Source: Oribacterium sp. (lineage in GTDB: Bacteria > Bacillota_A > Clostridia > Lachnospirales > Lachnospiraceae). From it: a stretch of DNA of 64,000 bases. The notes under the pieces are model-generated. The model was not told the DNA's origin, did no database searches, and saw nothing but the letters and a program-made list of their open reading frames with translations. Position numbers and translations under genes: made by a program. Location: assembly GCA_004554245.1 (NCBI GenBank), contig SFND01000005.1, positions 1 through 64,000 on the forward strand. The letters run 5' to 3'. This document shows, in pieces, positions 32,186-40,698 of the stretch. Position 1 is the stretch's first letter. Each line of letters begins with the position of its first letter.

Positions 32186-33880
32186 ATGAAAGCAGGAGGA
32201 GAAAAGAGGCGCGGTATGCACGTAGACGAAATGAAAATAGAAGCTGGGTTAAAACCAGGTAAAGTACCGGAGTCCGGCGTACCCGCCCACCGCGCGCGTG
32301 CGATCATGGTGCAGGGCACGATGTCGAACGCGGGGAAGAGTCTGCTGGTGGCGGGGCTCTGCCGCATCTTCCATGAGGATGGCTACAGGGTGGCTCCGTT
32401 TAAGGCGCAGAACATGGCGCTTAACAGCTTCATCACAGATGAAGGGCTCGAGATGGGTCGCGCGCAGGTCGTCCAGGCAGAGGCCGCCGGCATTGCCCCA
32501 GACGCGAGGATGAATCCGATTCTGCTGAAGCCGACCACCGATGTCGGCTCGCAGGTGATCGTGCGCGGAGTGGCGCAGGGCAATATGACGGCCCGTGAGT
32601 ACTATCGCAACAAGTGGGCGCTGCTGCCGGTCGTGCGCGCCGCCTACGAATCACTCGCGTCGGAGTATGACATCATCGTGATCGAGGGCGCGGGGAGTCC
32701 GGCGGAGGTGAATCTCCGGGAGGACGACCTCGTCAATATGGGGATGGCGGCGATCGCGGATGCGCCGGTGCTGCTGGTCGGCGACATCGACCGCGGCGGT
32801 GTATTTGCGCAGCTGCTCGGGACGCTCGAGCTGCTGGAGCCGGAGGAGCGGGCACGCATCCGGGGACTCATCATCAACAAGTTCCGCGGCGATAAGACGA
32901 TCCTCGATCCGGGGCTCGACATCCTCGAGGCGCGGACCGGCAAGGCAGTGCTCGGCGTGGTGCCTTATCTCGATGTCGCGCTGGAGGACGAGGATTCGCT
33001 CTCGACGGCGCTCGAGCAGCGACAGGCGGAGGGCGGCCTCGACATCGCGGTAATCCGTCTGCCGCGCATCAGTAATTTCACGGATTTCACGGCGCTCGCG
33101 ACGGAGCCGGGCGTCTCGGTCCGCTATGTGTCGAGCGTGCGAGAGCTCGGGGAGCCGGATGTGCTGATCCTGCCGGGCACGAAGAGCACGATCCGTGACC
33201 TCGACTGGCTGCGGAGCACCGGTCTCGAGGCGAAGATCCTGCAGAAGCAGGCGCGCGGCACGCTGATTCTCGGCATCTGCGGCGGCTTCCAGATGCTCGG
33301 CACCGAGGTCGTCGATGTCGAGGGCGTGGAAGGACCGGTGGGGGCCCGTACGCGGGGCCTCGGGCTCCTGCCGCTCCGCACGGAATTTGAGGCGGAGAAG
33401 ACCCGGACGCAGACGCGCCTCGTGCTTGAGGGCCTCACGGGTGAGTTTGCGGCGCTGAACGGCCAGCGCGTCGACGGCTACGAGATCCACATGGGGCGTA
33501 CGATCCCGGATCACCATACGACCGATGCGGTGCCGCGAGGCAATGCGCCGGATGATTCGACGCGCTGGCGTGACGAGGCCATGGTGCCGGCGGGTCCGGC
33601 ATCCGGTGCGGTCACGACCAGCCACTCGGCAGGCAGCTGCCTCTATGCACAGGCGGGCAATGTCTTCGGTACCTACCTGCATGGCTTCTTCGACCGTGAT
33701 GGACTCCGGAACGCCTTCGTGGAGCGACTGTGTCGACGAAAAGGCATTGACCCCGGGGACCGGGAGGTCGTAAACTATGAAGCATTCAAGGAAGCGCAGT
33801 TTGCGAAGCTGAGCGCGGCGCTTCGGGCGTCGCTCGACATGGCGCGTATCTACGAAATCCTCGAGGGTGAGCAGGTCTGA
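32186..33880 (+). CDS. cbiP: cobyric acid synthase
   Basis: A 564-aa glutamine-dependent amidase (CbiP/CobQ) that amidates adenosylcobyrinic acid diamide. The N-terminal dethiobiotin-synthetase-like ATPase domain has MVQGTMSNAGKSLLVAGLC (in part: GTMSNAGKS) and APFKAQNMALNSF; the C-terminal class I glutamine amidotransferase has the nucleophile Cys in ILGICGGFQMLG and His in TYLHGFFD. Residues about 452-487 (AVPRGNAPDDSTRWRDEA...) are an extra low-complexity stretch before the conserved His. The exact start is uncertain (32186 or 32216). Confidence 0.94.
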   Translation: MKAGGEKRRGMHVDEMKIEAGLKPGKVPESGVPAHRARAIMVQGTMSNAGKSLLVAGLCRIFHEDGYRVAPFKAQNMALNSFITDEGLEMGRAQVVQAEAAGIAPDARMNPILLKPTTDVGSQVIVRGVAQGNMTAREYYRNKWALLPVVRAAYESLASEYDIIVIEGAGSPAEVNLREDDLVNMGMAAIADAPVLLVGDIDRGGVFAQLLGTLELLEPEERARIRGLIINKFRGDKTILDPGLDILEARTGKAVLGVVPYLDVALEDEDSLSTALEQRQAEGGLDIAVIRLPRISNFTDFTALATEPGVSVRYVSSVRELGEPDVLILPGTKSTIRDLDWLRSTGLEAKILQKQARGTLILGICGGFQMLGTEVVDVEGVEGPVGARTRGLGLLPLRTEFEAEKTRTQTRLVLEGLTGEFAALNGQRVDGYEIHMGRTIPDHHTTDAVPRGNAPDDSTRWRDEAMVPAGPASGAVTTSHSAGSCLYAQAGNVFGTYLHGFFDRDGLRNAFVERLCRRKGIDPGDREVVNYEAFKEAQFAKLSAALRASLDMARIYEILEGEQV

Positions 33881-33997
33881 GAAGCGACGGTCCGCGGCGA
33901 GCAGGACAGCACGACCGTAGCGCGCATCTGGTGCGTCGACCGGCGGCACATGCTGGAAGCAGCAGATGGGTGAGCACGAAGGGAGCTCGGTGGAATC

Positions 33998-34600
33998 ATG
34001 ATTGAAATCTACCACGGTGATGGAAAAGGGAAGACGACGGCGGCGATCGGCGCCGCAGTGCGGGCAGCAGGTCACAGTGTGCCCGTGGTATTCTGTCAGT
34101 TTCTGAAGGACGGGCTGTCCGGCGAGATCAGTACACTGGAGAAGATCCCGGGCGTGTTCGTGCTGCTTCCGGAGCACTGCTATGGCTTCACCTTCCGGAT
34201 GACGGAGGAGGACAAGGCGGCGACCCGTGCGGATTCGGACACCCTGTTCCGGCGCGCGGTGCACACGATGGAGATCCTGCAGAAGACGGAGCCGCGGCGC
34301 GCAGAAGCCGCCCGTGCGCGGAAGGAGAAGATCGGCGTGGTGAAGCAGGAGCCGGAGAAGCCGGAAATCGCGGGGCTGTTCATCTTTGATGAGATCCTCG
34401 ATGTCGTCAACAAGGGACTGCTCGACCGCGACATGCTGATCCACTTTCTGTTCCGCCTGCCGCAGAACATGGAGGTCATCCTGACCGGACGAAACCCCGA
34501 CATCACCCTTCTCTCAATGGCGGATTACGTTACAAATATGGAGAAGGAAAAGCACCCGTACGACGACGGCATCACGGCGAGGGTCGGCGTGGAGAAGTGA
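33998..34600 (+). CDS. cobA: cob(I)alamin adenosyltransferase, CobA/BtuR type
   Basis: A 200-aa enzyme that transfers the adenosyl group of ATP to Co(I) corrinoids. Walker A GDGKGKTTAAIG at residues about 7-18; FIFDEILDVVNKGLL and VILTGRNPD are family motifs. A charged insert (RRAEAARARKEKIGVVKQEPEK) sits mid-protein. The start follows GGGAGCTCGG, and its stop is just before cbiC, so the two are probably co-transcribed. Confidence 0.92.
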   Translation: MIEIYHGDGKGKTTAAIGAAVRAAGHSVPVVFCQFLKDGLSGEISTLEKIPGVFVLLPEHCYGFTFRMTEEDKAATRADSDTLFRRAVHTMEILQKTEPRRAEAARARKEKIGVVKQEPEKPEIAGLFIFDEILDVVNKGLLDRDMLIHFLFRLPQNMEVILTGRNPDITLLSMADYVTNMEKEKHPYDDGITARVGVEK

Positions 34601-34695
34601 GGACGCCGGACTCCGAGCAGGATCGGAGCGGGGCTTCAGCAGCATGGCGAGAATCAGCGGAAAGCCCGGGCACGCCCCGGCAGCAGGAGAACATC

Positions 34696-35469
34696 GTGGA
34701 AATCAAACTGGAACATATCGAACCGAAGGATATCGAGCGTCATTCGATGGCGTTGATTCAGCAGGAGCTGGACCGTCGCCACATCCGTCTCGATGCGGTG
34801 GAGGCGCCGATCGTCAAGCGCTGCATTCATACCTCTGCGGACTTCGACTACGCCGAGAATCTCGTATTTTCAGCCAATGCTGTCGACCGCATGCGCACGT
34901 CGCTCCGCGCTGGGATTGCGGAATCTTCGAGCGCAGATGCGTCGACGGGAGCACGGGTGTGCTGCAGCTCGCTTGCAGACGCATCGACGGGAACATGGGC
35001 GCGCGGTGCGGGAGCGATCGTCGTCACCGACACGGAGATGGCACGCGCGGGCATCAGTAAGAAGGCGCTCGCGGCGCTGGGCGCGGAGACGCGCTGCTTC
35101 ATGAGTGACCCGGATGTGGCGGCGGAGGCGCGGGCGCGCGGCGTGACACGCGCGGTCGTCAGCATGGAGTATGCGGCGCGGATCAAGGACCGCCCGCTGA
35201 TCTTCGCGGTCGGCAACGCACCGACGGCGCTCATCGAGCTCTACCGCCTGATTCATGACCGCGGGCTGCGTCCTGCCGGCATCATCGGCGTGCCCGTGGG
35301 CTTCGTCAATGTCGTCGAGGCGAAGGAGCTGATCCTGAGCCTCGCGGAGGAGACCGCGCCGATCGGCGACATCCCGTGGATCGTCGCCCGCGGACGGAAG
35401 GGCGGCTCGAACATCGCCGCCTGTATCGTGAATGCGCTCATGTACGGCATCGACGATGTGAAGAGATGA
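34696..35469 (+). CDS. cbiC: precorrin-8X/cobalt-precorrin-8 methylmutase
   Basis: A 257-aa mutase moving the C-11 methyl group to C-12 in corrin ring synthesis. Motifs: RRHIRLD ... CIHTSADFDYAENL, AIVVTDTEMARAGI, VGNAPTAL, and IIGVPVGFVNVVEAKE (catalytic His in the CIHTSADFDY region). GTG 34696 is chosen because AGGAG lies 7 nt upstream; the ORF reads back to 34597 with residues unlike the family. A low-complexity insertion (SSSADASTGARVCC ... ADASTGTWARG) sits before AIVVTDTEM and includes a duplicated 20-bp unit (gcgtcgacggga and gcatcgacggga). Confidence 0.92.
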   Translation: MEIKLEHIEPKDIERHSMALIQQELDRRHIRLDAVEAPIVKRCIHTSADFDYAENLVFSANAVDRMRTSLRAGIAESSSADASTGARVCCSSLADASTGTWARGAGAIVVTDTEMARAGISKKALAALGAETRCFMSDPDVAAEARARGVTRAVVSMEYAARIKDRPLIFAVGNAPTALIELYRLIHDRGLRPAGIIGVPVGFVNVVEAKELILSLAEETAPIGDIPWIVARGRKGGSNIAACIVNALMYGIDDVKR

Positions 35470-35483
35470 AAAGTTCAGGTAGC

Positions 35484-35711
35484 GGGGACCCGGACGGGCG
35501 GCACCGATGGCCATACGTAGAGACCGTGTGAAGTCAAGCCGGGTCCCCTTAGCGGCACTTGGTACTATTTTCCTTAGCACCCTCTGCAACGCTGAGTTTT
35601 CATAAAGAAAACTCAGTGATTGCAGAGGGCCTAGTGCCGCTTAGGGTCCCCGGCTTAGAGTTCACCGGTCTCGGAGTACTGTGCCATCGGTGCCGCCCGT
35701 CCGGGATCCCC
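35484..35711. repeat. long hairpin element, copy 2
   Basis: Outer arms of 28 bp (35484-35511 / 35683-35711; ggggacccggacgggcgg... with one bulged base), the shared middle arms (agccgggtcccc ... cggcact), and the tip cgctgagttttc / gaaaactcag. Outer arm bases differ from copy 1 yet still pair. It separates cbiC from the Lon-like gene. Confidence 0.85.
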
Positions 35712-35775
35712 ATACCTGAAGGTTTACCTGGAAAAATATTTATTGAAGAAACTGCACTTGTAAAGGAGAGACAGC

Positions 35776-37350
35776 ATGGCAGATCGGATGTTTGATTTTA
35801 ATCAATTGGAGGATGAGGCGAAGGCGCAGGCGGAGGCCGCAGCAGGGATCGAGACCGTGGCGGGCTGGACACTGCGTCGCTGCACGAATGACCGGGCAGA
35901 CGCGGCACATCCGATTCTTACGCTCGCGGACCCGGAGCAGAAGCTTCCGCATCACGCGCTCGGCGTATTCCTGAACCCGGTGCGCGGAACTGCATTTGCC
36001 TGGACCGACGGGAAGACCGAGGCGAATGTCAGCGGCCGGGACAAGGATGGCCGCGACCTGAGCGTTCCGATCGCCAGCATTGACCAGCGATTCGTGGCGC
36101 TCGAGCGTTGGCTCGGGGAGAACCATGTGTCGCTCCGGCTGTCGGGCGCACATACGGAGGAGGGCTACGCGGTGTATCGCATCCGGGCGATGGCGGCGGA
36201 TGGTGAGCGGATCCAGACCGAGCGGGACGAGTTCCTGCAGTTCGTGATCCGGCGACTCCTCGAGAGCCGCGCGCCGGAGGAGAAGAGTGACGCGGAGGCG
36301 GCGTTCGATGCGGAGGAGCGCGAAGGAAAGAATCCGGGCGCGACCCCGATTTCGGACCTGAATTCCATGCTGAATTACCTCGCCTGTGCGGGGCAGACCC
36401 TGCCGGAGAATATGCGAGCCTGGGCGGAGCGGAACGTCGCGACGATCCGGTCAAGCACGATCAGCCCGGAGGAGCGGCGGCATGCAGAGCGGGCGCTCCA
36501 GATGGTGCTGAACATCCAGTGGAAGGGGGACTACTTCGAGTCGATCGATCCGGTGAAGGCGCGGGCGATCCTCGACGAGGAGCTGTATGGTCTCGAGCGT
36601 GTGAAGCAGCGCATCATGGAGACCATCATCCAGATCAACCGTACGCACACGCTGCCGGCCTACGGCCTGCTGCTGGCGGGTCCGGCGGGCATCGGTAAAT
36701 CGCAGCTCGCCTACGCGGTGGCGCGTATCCTGCGGCTTCCGTGGACGAGCCTCGACATGAGTGCGATCCACGACTCGGAGGCGCTGACGGGCAGCCCACG
36801 CGTCTACGCAAACGCGAAGCCTGGGCGCATCATGGAGGCATTCGCCCAGAGCGGCGCGAGCAACACGGTTTTCATCATCAACGAGCTCGACAAGGCTGAC
36901 CACAACAGCATTAACGGCAATCCGGCGGATGCGCTGCTGACGCTGCTCGACAATATCGGCTATACCGACAACTATATCGAGTGCCGTATCCCGACCTCGG
37001 GCGTCTACCCGGTCGCGACGGCGAACGATAAGAACCGCATCAGTGCACCGCTTATGAGCCGCTTCGCGGTGATCGACATCCCGGACTACACCCCGGAGGA
37101 GAAGCGAACGATCTTTCAGCGTTTCTCGCTGCCGAAGGTGCTGAAGCGCATGGGCATGCGCCCGGAGGAGTGTGTGGTGGAGGACCGCGCGATCGACGTG
37201 ATCCTCGAGAAGTACCGGGACGACACGGGCTGCCGCGACCTCGAGCAGGCCGCTGAGCACCTCGCCGCAAACGCACTGTACCAGATCGAAACGACCGGCG
37301 TGAAGACCGTGACCTTCGACGCGCATACGACACGGATGCTGCTGTTCTGA
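35776..37350 (+). CDS. Lon-like AAA+ ATPase without protease domain
   Basis: A 524-aa protein. Residues about 260-520 match the AAA+ module of Lon: ILDEELYGLERVKQRIMETI (in part), Walker A LLAGPAGIGKSQLAYAVA, Walker B FIINELDKAD, GNPADALLTLLD, sensor 1 VATANDK and arginine finger near SRFAVIDIPDYT. The serine-lysine protease domain of Lon is absent; the protein ends after the AAA lid. The N-terminal 250 residues are not recognisable. It may be an unfoldase or a partner to a separate protease. AAAGGAGAGAC precedes ATG 35776. Confidence 0.82.
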   Translation: MADRMFDFNQLEDEAKAQAEAAAGIETVAGWTLRRCTNDRADAAHPILTLADPEQKLPHHALGVFLNPVRGTAFAWTDGKTEANVSGRDKDGRDLSVPIASIDQRFVALERWLGENHVSLRLSGAHTEEGYAVYRIRAMAADGERIQTERDEFLQFVIRRLLESRAPEEKSDAEAAFDAEEREGKNPGATPISDLNSMLNYLACAGQTLPENMRAWAERNVATIRSSTISPEERRHAERALQMVLNIQWKGDYFESIDPVKARAILDEELYGLERVKQRIMETIIQINRTHTLPAYGLLLAGPAGIGKSQLAYAVARILRLPWTSLDMSAIHDSEALTGSPRVYANAKPGRIMEAFAQSGASNTVFIINELDKADHNSINGNPADALLTLLDNIGYTDNYIECRIPTSGVYPVATANDKNRISAPLMSRFAVIDIPDYTPEEKRTIFQRFSLPKVLKRMGMRPEECVVEDRAIDVILEKYRDDTGCRDLEQAAEHLAANALYQIETTGVKTVTFDAHTTRMLLF

Positions 37351-37417
37351 GGTATGTTCCGGCAGCGGAAGATTTGACTGGAAACAGAAAATTACAGTTT
37401 AGACTGGGGTTTTGGGT

Positions 37418-37492
37418 ATCGGCAGCGGATGCCATACGGAGAGACCGTGTGAAAGCAAGCCGGGCTCGGAGTATGGTGCATCCGCTGCCGGT
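37418..37492. repeat. long hairpin element with internal deletion
   Basis: Outer arms cggcagcggatgc (37420-37432) and gcatccgctgccg (37478-37490) pair perfectly. Left inner sequence (ccatacggagagaccgtgtgaaagcaagccggg) joins directly to the right-end sequence ctcggagta, so about 130 bp of middle and tip hairpin are missing relative to full copies. Confidence 0.75.
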
Positions 37493-37534
37493 ACTCCGGA
37501 CCCTTTCACTGAACGATTATAAGGAAAGAGGATT

Positions 37535-38224
37535 ATGGATAATAAGAAACTGAGAACTGCACTGTTTTTACATATCGTGCTGGTGGTGCTCGAGATGATC
37601 GACACGAACTACGCCTACGCGAAGGACGGCCTCGGCATGCTGATCTACTACACCGAGGATTCGAACCTGCTTTGCCTCATCGTGAGTGCGCTGTTTACGC
37701 TCGTGATGCTGCCGATCATCTTCAAGGGCCAGACGAGCGGCTTCGTCTCGACCTTTCTGATGCGGAATTACCGGAAGGGCGGGGAAGAGAAGGTGACGAT
37801 TCCGACGCTGCTCCTGGTGCTTCGCTACGTGACGAGCTGCTGTCTGCTCGTGACCTTCCTCGTCGTGATCTTCGTGCTCGGCCCGACGGACGGCTACCGC
37901 GAGATGCTGCTCGACGGCACGCACCTCATCAACCACGTCGGTGCGCCGCTCCTGTCGCTCTACAGCTTCCTCTGCCTCGAGACCGAGCCGCGGCAGAAGC
38001 TCCCGATGTGGGCACCGCTCTGCGCGGTGGCGGCGACGATCGTGTACGCGATTCCGGTGCTGATCCTGAACATCGCGAAGCTTTACGTCGGCCCGTACCC
38101 GTTCCTGCACGTCTACGAGCAGCCGGTGTATATGACCGTGTTCTGGATCTTCGCGATCATTGGCGGCAATGTTCTCATCGCGCGCCTCGTCCAGATGGTT
38201 TATAATAGACGTATCCGAAAGTAA
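37535..38224 (+). CDS. six-helix membrane protein (Pr6Pr-like)
   Basis: A 229-aa integral membrane protein with about six hydrophobic helices and no catalytic motif I can recognise. Patterns such as YYTEDSNLLCLIVSAL and LINHVGAPLLSLYSFL resemble the Pr6Pr / FAR-17a-like family, whose role is unknown. AAAGAGGATT precedes the ATG. It stands alone between two repeat elements. Confidence 0.7.
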   Translation: MDNKKLRTALFLHIVLVVLEMIDTNYAYAKDGLGMLIYYTEDSNLLCLIVSALFTLVMLPIIFKGQTSGFVSTFLMRNYRKGGEEKVTIPTLLLVLRYVTSCCLLVTFLVVIFVLGPTDGYREMLLDGTHLINHVGAPLLSLYSFLCLETEPRQKLPMWAPLCAVAATIVYAIPVLILNIAKLYVGPYPFLHVYEQPVYMTVFWIFAIIGGNVLIARLVQMVYNRRIRK

Positions 38225-38275
38225 ATCCGGCCAGTGCCGGCTTCGGCGGGCGGAAGCCCCGACCTTAAGAATTTC

Positions 38276-38363
38276 GTAAGGGGGTCTGACCCCTGTCTGC
38301 GCTCGGGAAACAGCTGTCTGCCGGGCGGAGATGGCGCTATGTGACGTAAAGGGGTCAGACCCC
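38276..38363. repeat. GGGGTCTGACCCC element, copy 2 (divergent core)
   Basis: gggggtctgacccc at about 38279-38292 and ggggtcagacccca at about 38349-38362 in opposite orientation, but the core between is different from other copies. Left flank is ttaagaatttcgtaa. The right end (cataaagtggaggaga) supplies the ribosome binding site region of the S51 gene. Confidence 0.8.
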
Positions 38364-38382
38364 ATAAAGTGGAGGAGAGTGC

Positions 38383-39222
38383 ATGATTTTATATATGACA
38401 TCAACGCCGGGTGGAATCAACCGGGTGACGGGGCGACCGGAGCTGCTCAGTAATAAAAATCATTTCGTGGATCGGCTGAAGGAGGACTGGAAGCCGCACA
38501 GCAAGTGTGTGCTGGTCGCCTCCGAGCCGGATGATACGAAGTTTAACAGTGCCATGGCGAAGACCTATCTCGAGTGCTTCAACCGCTCGGGGCTGTCCAT
38601 GGATTCGATCGACGTGCTGGATCGACGGGAGCCGAAGACGGTGGAGATCCTCGACCGCTTCGATGTCGTGATCCTCGCGGGTGGGCATGTGCCGACGGAG
38701 AACGCCTGGTTTCACCAGATCGGGCTTCGTGAGCACCTGCAGCACTTCCGGGGCATCGTTATCGGCATCAGTGCCGGCACGATGAACTGTGCGGAGGTGG
38801 TCTATGCGCAGCCGGAGGAGGAAGGCGAGGCGGTGAACCCGCATTATCAGCGCTTCCTCGAGGGCCTGGGCCTCACGAAGACGAAGGTCATCCCGCACTA
38901 TAATCAGACGATCGACGCGGTGCTGGACGGCAAGCGCCTGTTCCAGGACATCACCTTCCCGGACAGCATGGGCGAGTCCTTCTACTGCCTCACGGATGGC
39001 GCGTATATCCGGAAGGACACGAAGACGAAGAAGGAAGTGCTTTATGGCGAGGCCTATCTGATCTCCGACGGCGAGATCGGCATGATCAGTAAGACCGGCG
39101 GCGAGTTCGAGATTCCGGTGAAGAGGCACATCCCGAAGACGTTGCTTTTGGGGGCAGCGATACTGGCGCTCGGCGCACTGATCGGTGCGGTGGTGACACG
39201 ACGAATTATGGAAAGTGACTAG
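38383..39222 (+). CDS. peptidase S51-like protein with C-terminal membrane anchor
   Basis: A 279-aa protein of the dipeptidase E / cyanophycinase-like S51 family. The nucleophile serine is in GIVIGISAGTMNCA, with LAGGHVPTENAWF and VIPHYNQ nearby. Unlike standard dipeptidase E (about 230 aa) it ends in a single hydrophobic helix (TLLLGAAILALGALIGAVV) followed by RRIMESD, a likely tail anchor keeping the catalytic domain in the cytoplasm. GGAGGAGA 7 nt upstream of the ATG comes from the end of the GTCTGAC repeat. Confidence 0.82.
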   Translation: MILYMTSTPGGINRVTGRPELLSNKNHFVDRLKEDWKPHSKCVLVASEPDDTKFNSAMAKTYLECFNRSGLSMDSIDVLDRREPKTVEILDRFDVVILAGGHVPTENAWFHQIGLREHLQHFRGIVIGISAGTMNCAEVVYAQPEEEGEAVNPHYQRFLEGLGLTKTKVIPHYNQTIDAVLDGKRLFQDITFPDSMGESFYCLTDGAYIRKDTKTKKEVLYGEAYLISDGEIGMISKTGGEFEIPVKRHIPKTLLLGAAILALGALIGAVVTRRIMESD

Positions 39223-39228
39223 ACCGAG

Positions 39229-39296
39229 GGGGTCTGACCCCATTAAATTTTTATAAACAAAATCTAAAATTGAAGTTTATGGGGTCAGACCCCATA
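39229..39296. repeat. GGGGTCTGACCCC element, copy 3
   Basis: gggggtctgacccc (about 39230-39243) and tggggtcagacccca (39279-39293) around attaaatttttataaacaaaatc-type core. The right end again reads cataaagtggaggaga, just before the next gene. Confidence 0.88.
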
Positions 39297-39316
39297 AAGT
39301 GGAGGAGATAAGTCGA

Positions 39317-39607
39317 ATGGATGTAGAGACAGCGCTGGATGCGCTTCGACAGAAGGCGAAGAGAGATGCGGGGTTCCGGGTGGAGCTACTCGCGACGGCG
39401 GAGGAGAAGAATCCGCTGGCGGCTTTCTGCGCGATTGCGCAGCGGGAGGGGTATCCGCTCTATGAGATGGACATCCTCACCTACGGCGAGGAGTTTTATG
39501 CGGCGATCAAACGCTCCACGAACGGTGGCGGTGAGAACTCGCCGAAGCTGGATGGACAGGACGACTACTACGATATGTTCCTCGCGGAGCTTCGGAACAT
39601 GAATTGA
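39317..39607 (+). CDS. small hypothetical protein, 96 aa
   Basis: A 96-aa acidic protein with no certain family. The pattern FRVELLATAEEKNPLAAFCAIAQREGYPLYEMDI is loosely like Nif11-type helical domains (LL.a...nP..a...iA...Gy), but this is weak. ATG 39317 follows GGAGGAGATAA. It is framed on both sides by GTCTGAC elements, as if the element and gene form a unit. Confidence 0.6.
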   Translation: MDVETALDALRQKAKRDAGFRVELLATAEEKNPLAAFCAIAQREGYPLYEMDILTYGEEFYAAIKRSTNGGGENSPKLDGQDDYYDMFLAELRNMN

Positions 39608-39654
39608 CGGGCGGTCATGGGGCATGGTTCCTTCGGACTGCCTTAAGAATTTCG

Positions 39655-39726
39655 TAAGGGGGTCTGACCCCATTAAATTTTTATAAACAAAATCTAAAAT
39701 TGAAGTTTATGGGGTCAGACCCCATA
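39655..39726. repeat. GGGGTCTGACCCC element, copy 4
   Basis: Nearly identical to copy 3 including the core; left flank ttaagaatttcgtaa (39641-39656), right end cataaagtagaggtg before the next ATG. Confidence 0.88.
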
Positions 39727-39742
39727 AAGTAGAGGTGTGAAA

Positions 39743-40426
39743 ATGAGTGTAAAACTGGAATTCCCGGATGAGTATATGAATATTCTGCATTCCTACGCAG
39801 AGCAGAACAACGTGACGGTCGAGACGGCGCTGGCGGATACGCTGGAGTTTCTCGAGCTGAAGAACGAGGAATTCGATCACTACCAGGTGACGATCGAGGA
39901 TCCGCGTCAGTACCTGAACGACGCAGACGATATGAGTGCGAAGGCGATCCGCCAGGCGTTCATGGATCTGTTCGGCGAGGACAGTGTCGGCGATACGATT
40001 TACTGCTACTACAACCCGGATAAGATGGATGTGCTGCTGATGGACATCCAGTATGACGATATGGTGCCGCTCTGGACCCTGCTCGAGACCTTCCATAACA
40101 AGATTCCAGGCATGGAGCTAAGCGGAGACCTTCTGTCGCTCTTCTACGTACGTGACCGCTTCGACGGCCGCCACGACGAGATGGCGGAGCTCATGGACTG
40201 GTTCCTCGCGGAGCACGAAGACGACGGCTTCGAAACCGCCGGCTACTACGAGTCGATCTTCAATGATCCGGAGGATGAGGACGAGGACTTCGAGGATGAC
40301 GAGTTCGATGACGCGGATGCCGAACCGTTAGAGGATGAAGACTTCGACGACGCAGAGGATGATTTCGAGGATTCTGAAACAGTTGAGGATTCAGACGAAG
40401 AAGATGGTAAGGATTCTGACGACTGA
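39743..40426 (+). CDS. hypothetical protein with very acidic C-terminus, 227 aa
   Basis: I do not recognise a family. Residues 1-50 (SVKLEFPDEYMNILHSYAEQ) look like a small N-terminal helical or ribbon-helix-helix-like unit; residues about 50-165 are a mixed domain; the last 60 residues are almost entirely Asp/Glu (EDEDEDFEDDEFDDAD...), as in DNA mimics or chaperone tails. ATG 39743 follows AGAGGTG from the end of the GTCTGAC element. Followed by a terminator. Confidence 0.6.
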   Translation: MSVKLEFPDEYMNILHSYAEQNNVTVETALADTLEFLELKNEEFDHYQVTIEDPRQYLNDADDMSAKAIRQAFMDLFGEDSVGDTIYCYYNPDKMDVLLMDIQYDDMVPLWTLLETFHNKIPGMELSGDLLSLFYVRDRFDGRHDEMAELMDWFLAEHEDDGFETAGYYESIFNDPEDEDEDFEDDEFDDADAEPLEDEDFDDAEDDFEDSETVEDSDEEDGKDSDD

Positions 40427-40492
40427 TCAGATGATCAGGACAAGCATGATTCGGAAGATGGGATCATGATCCAGCATTGGCTGTATACAGAG

Positions 40493-40523
40493 GCTGTCTC
40501 ACGTTGGTGGGGCAGCTTTTTTT
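40493..40523 (+). terminator. terminator before the HipA remnant
   Basis: gctgtctcac / gtggggcagc stem with G-U pairs followed by TTTTTTT. Confidence 0.75.
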
Positions 40524-40698
40524 GTGTGCCTCAGCGCCTATGCGTATGGTTACTGGCCCCCGGTCTGAACAGTTACTGCGTATGAGAACCAGGTAACAGG
40601 TACAGCGTTCGGCAGATTGCATTTCGGACAAATTGATTGTAGAATGATAGCAGATAATATTTTGTATATAAATAGTGAAAAACGTCAATTATAGATAA

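Noticed and set aside
32651..34444. 597-aa minus-strand ORF opposite cbiP and cobA
   Set aside because: Arises from the GC-rich codon pattern of the real genes on the plus strand; composition is Arg/His/Asp-rich without domains. The same holds for 16559-18718, 59683-61425, 22166-23452, 10883-11884 and 52726-53928.
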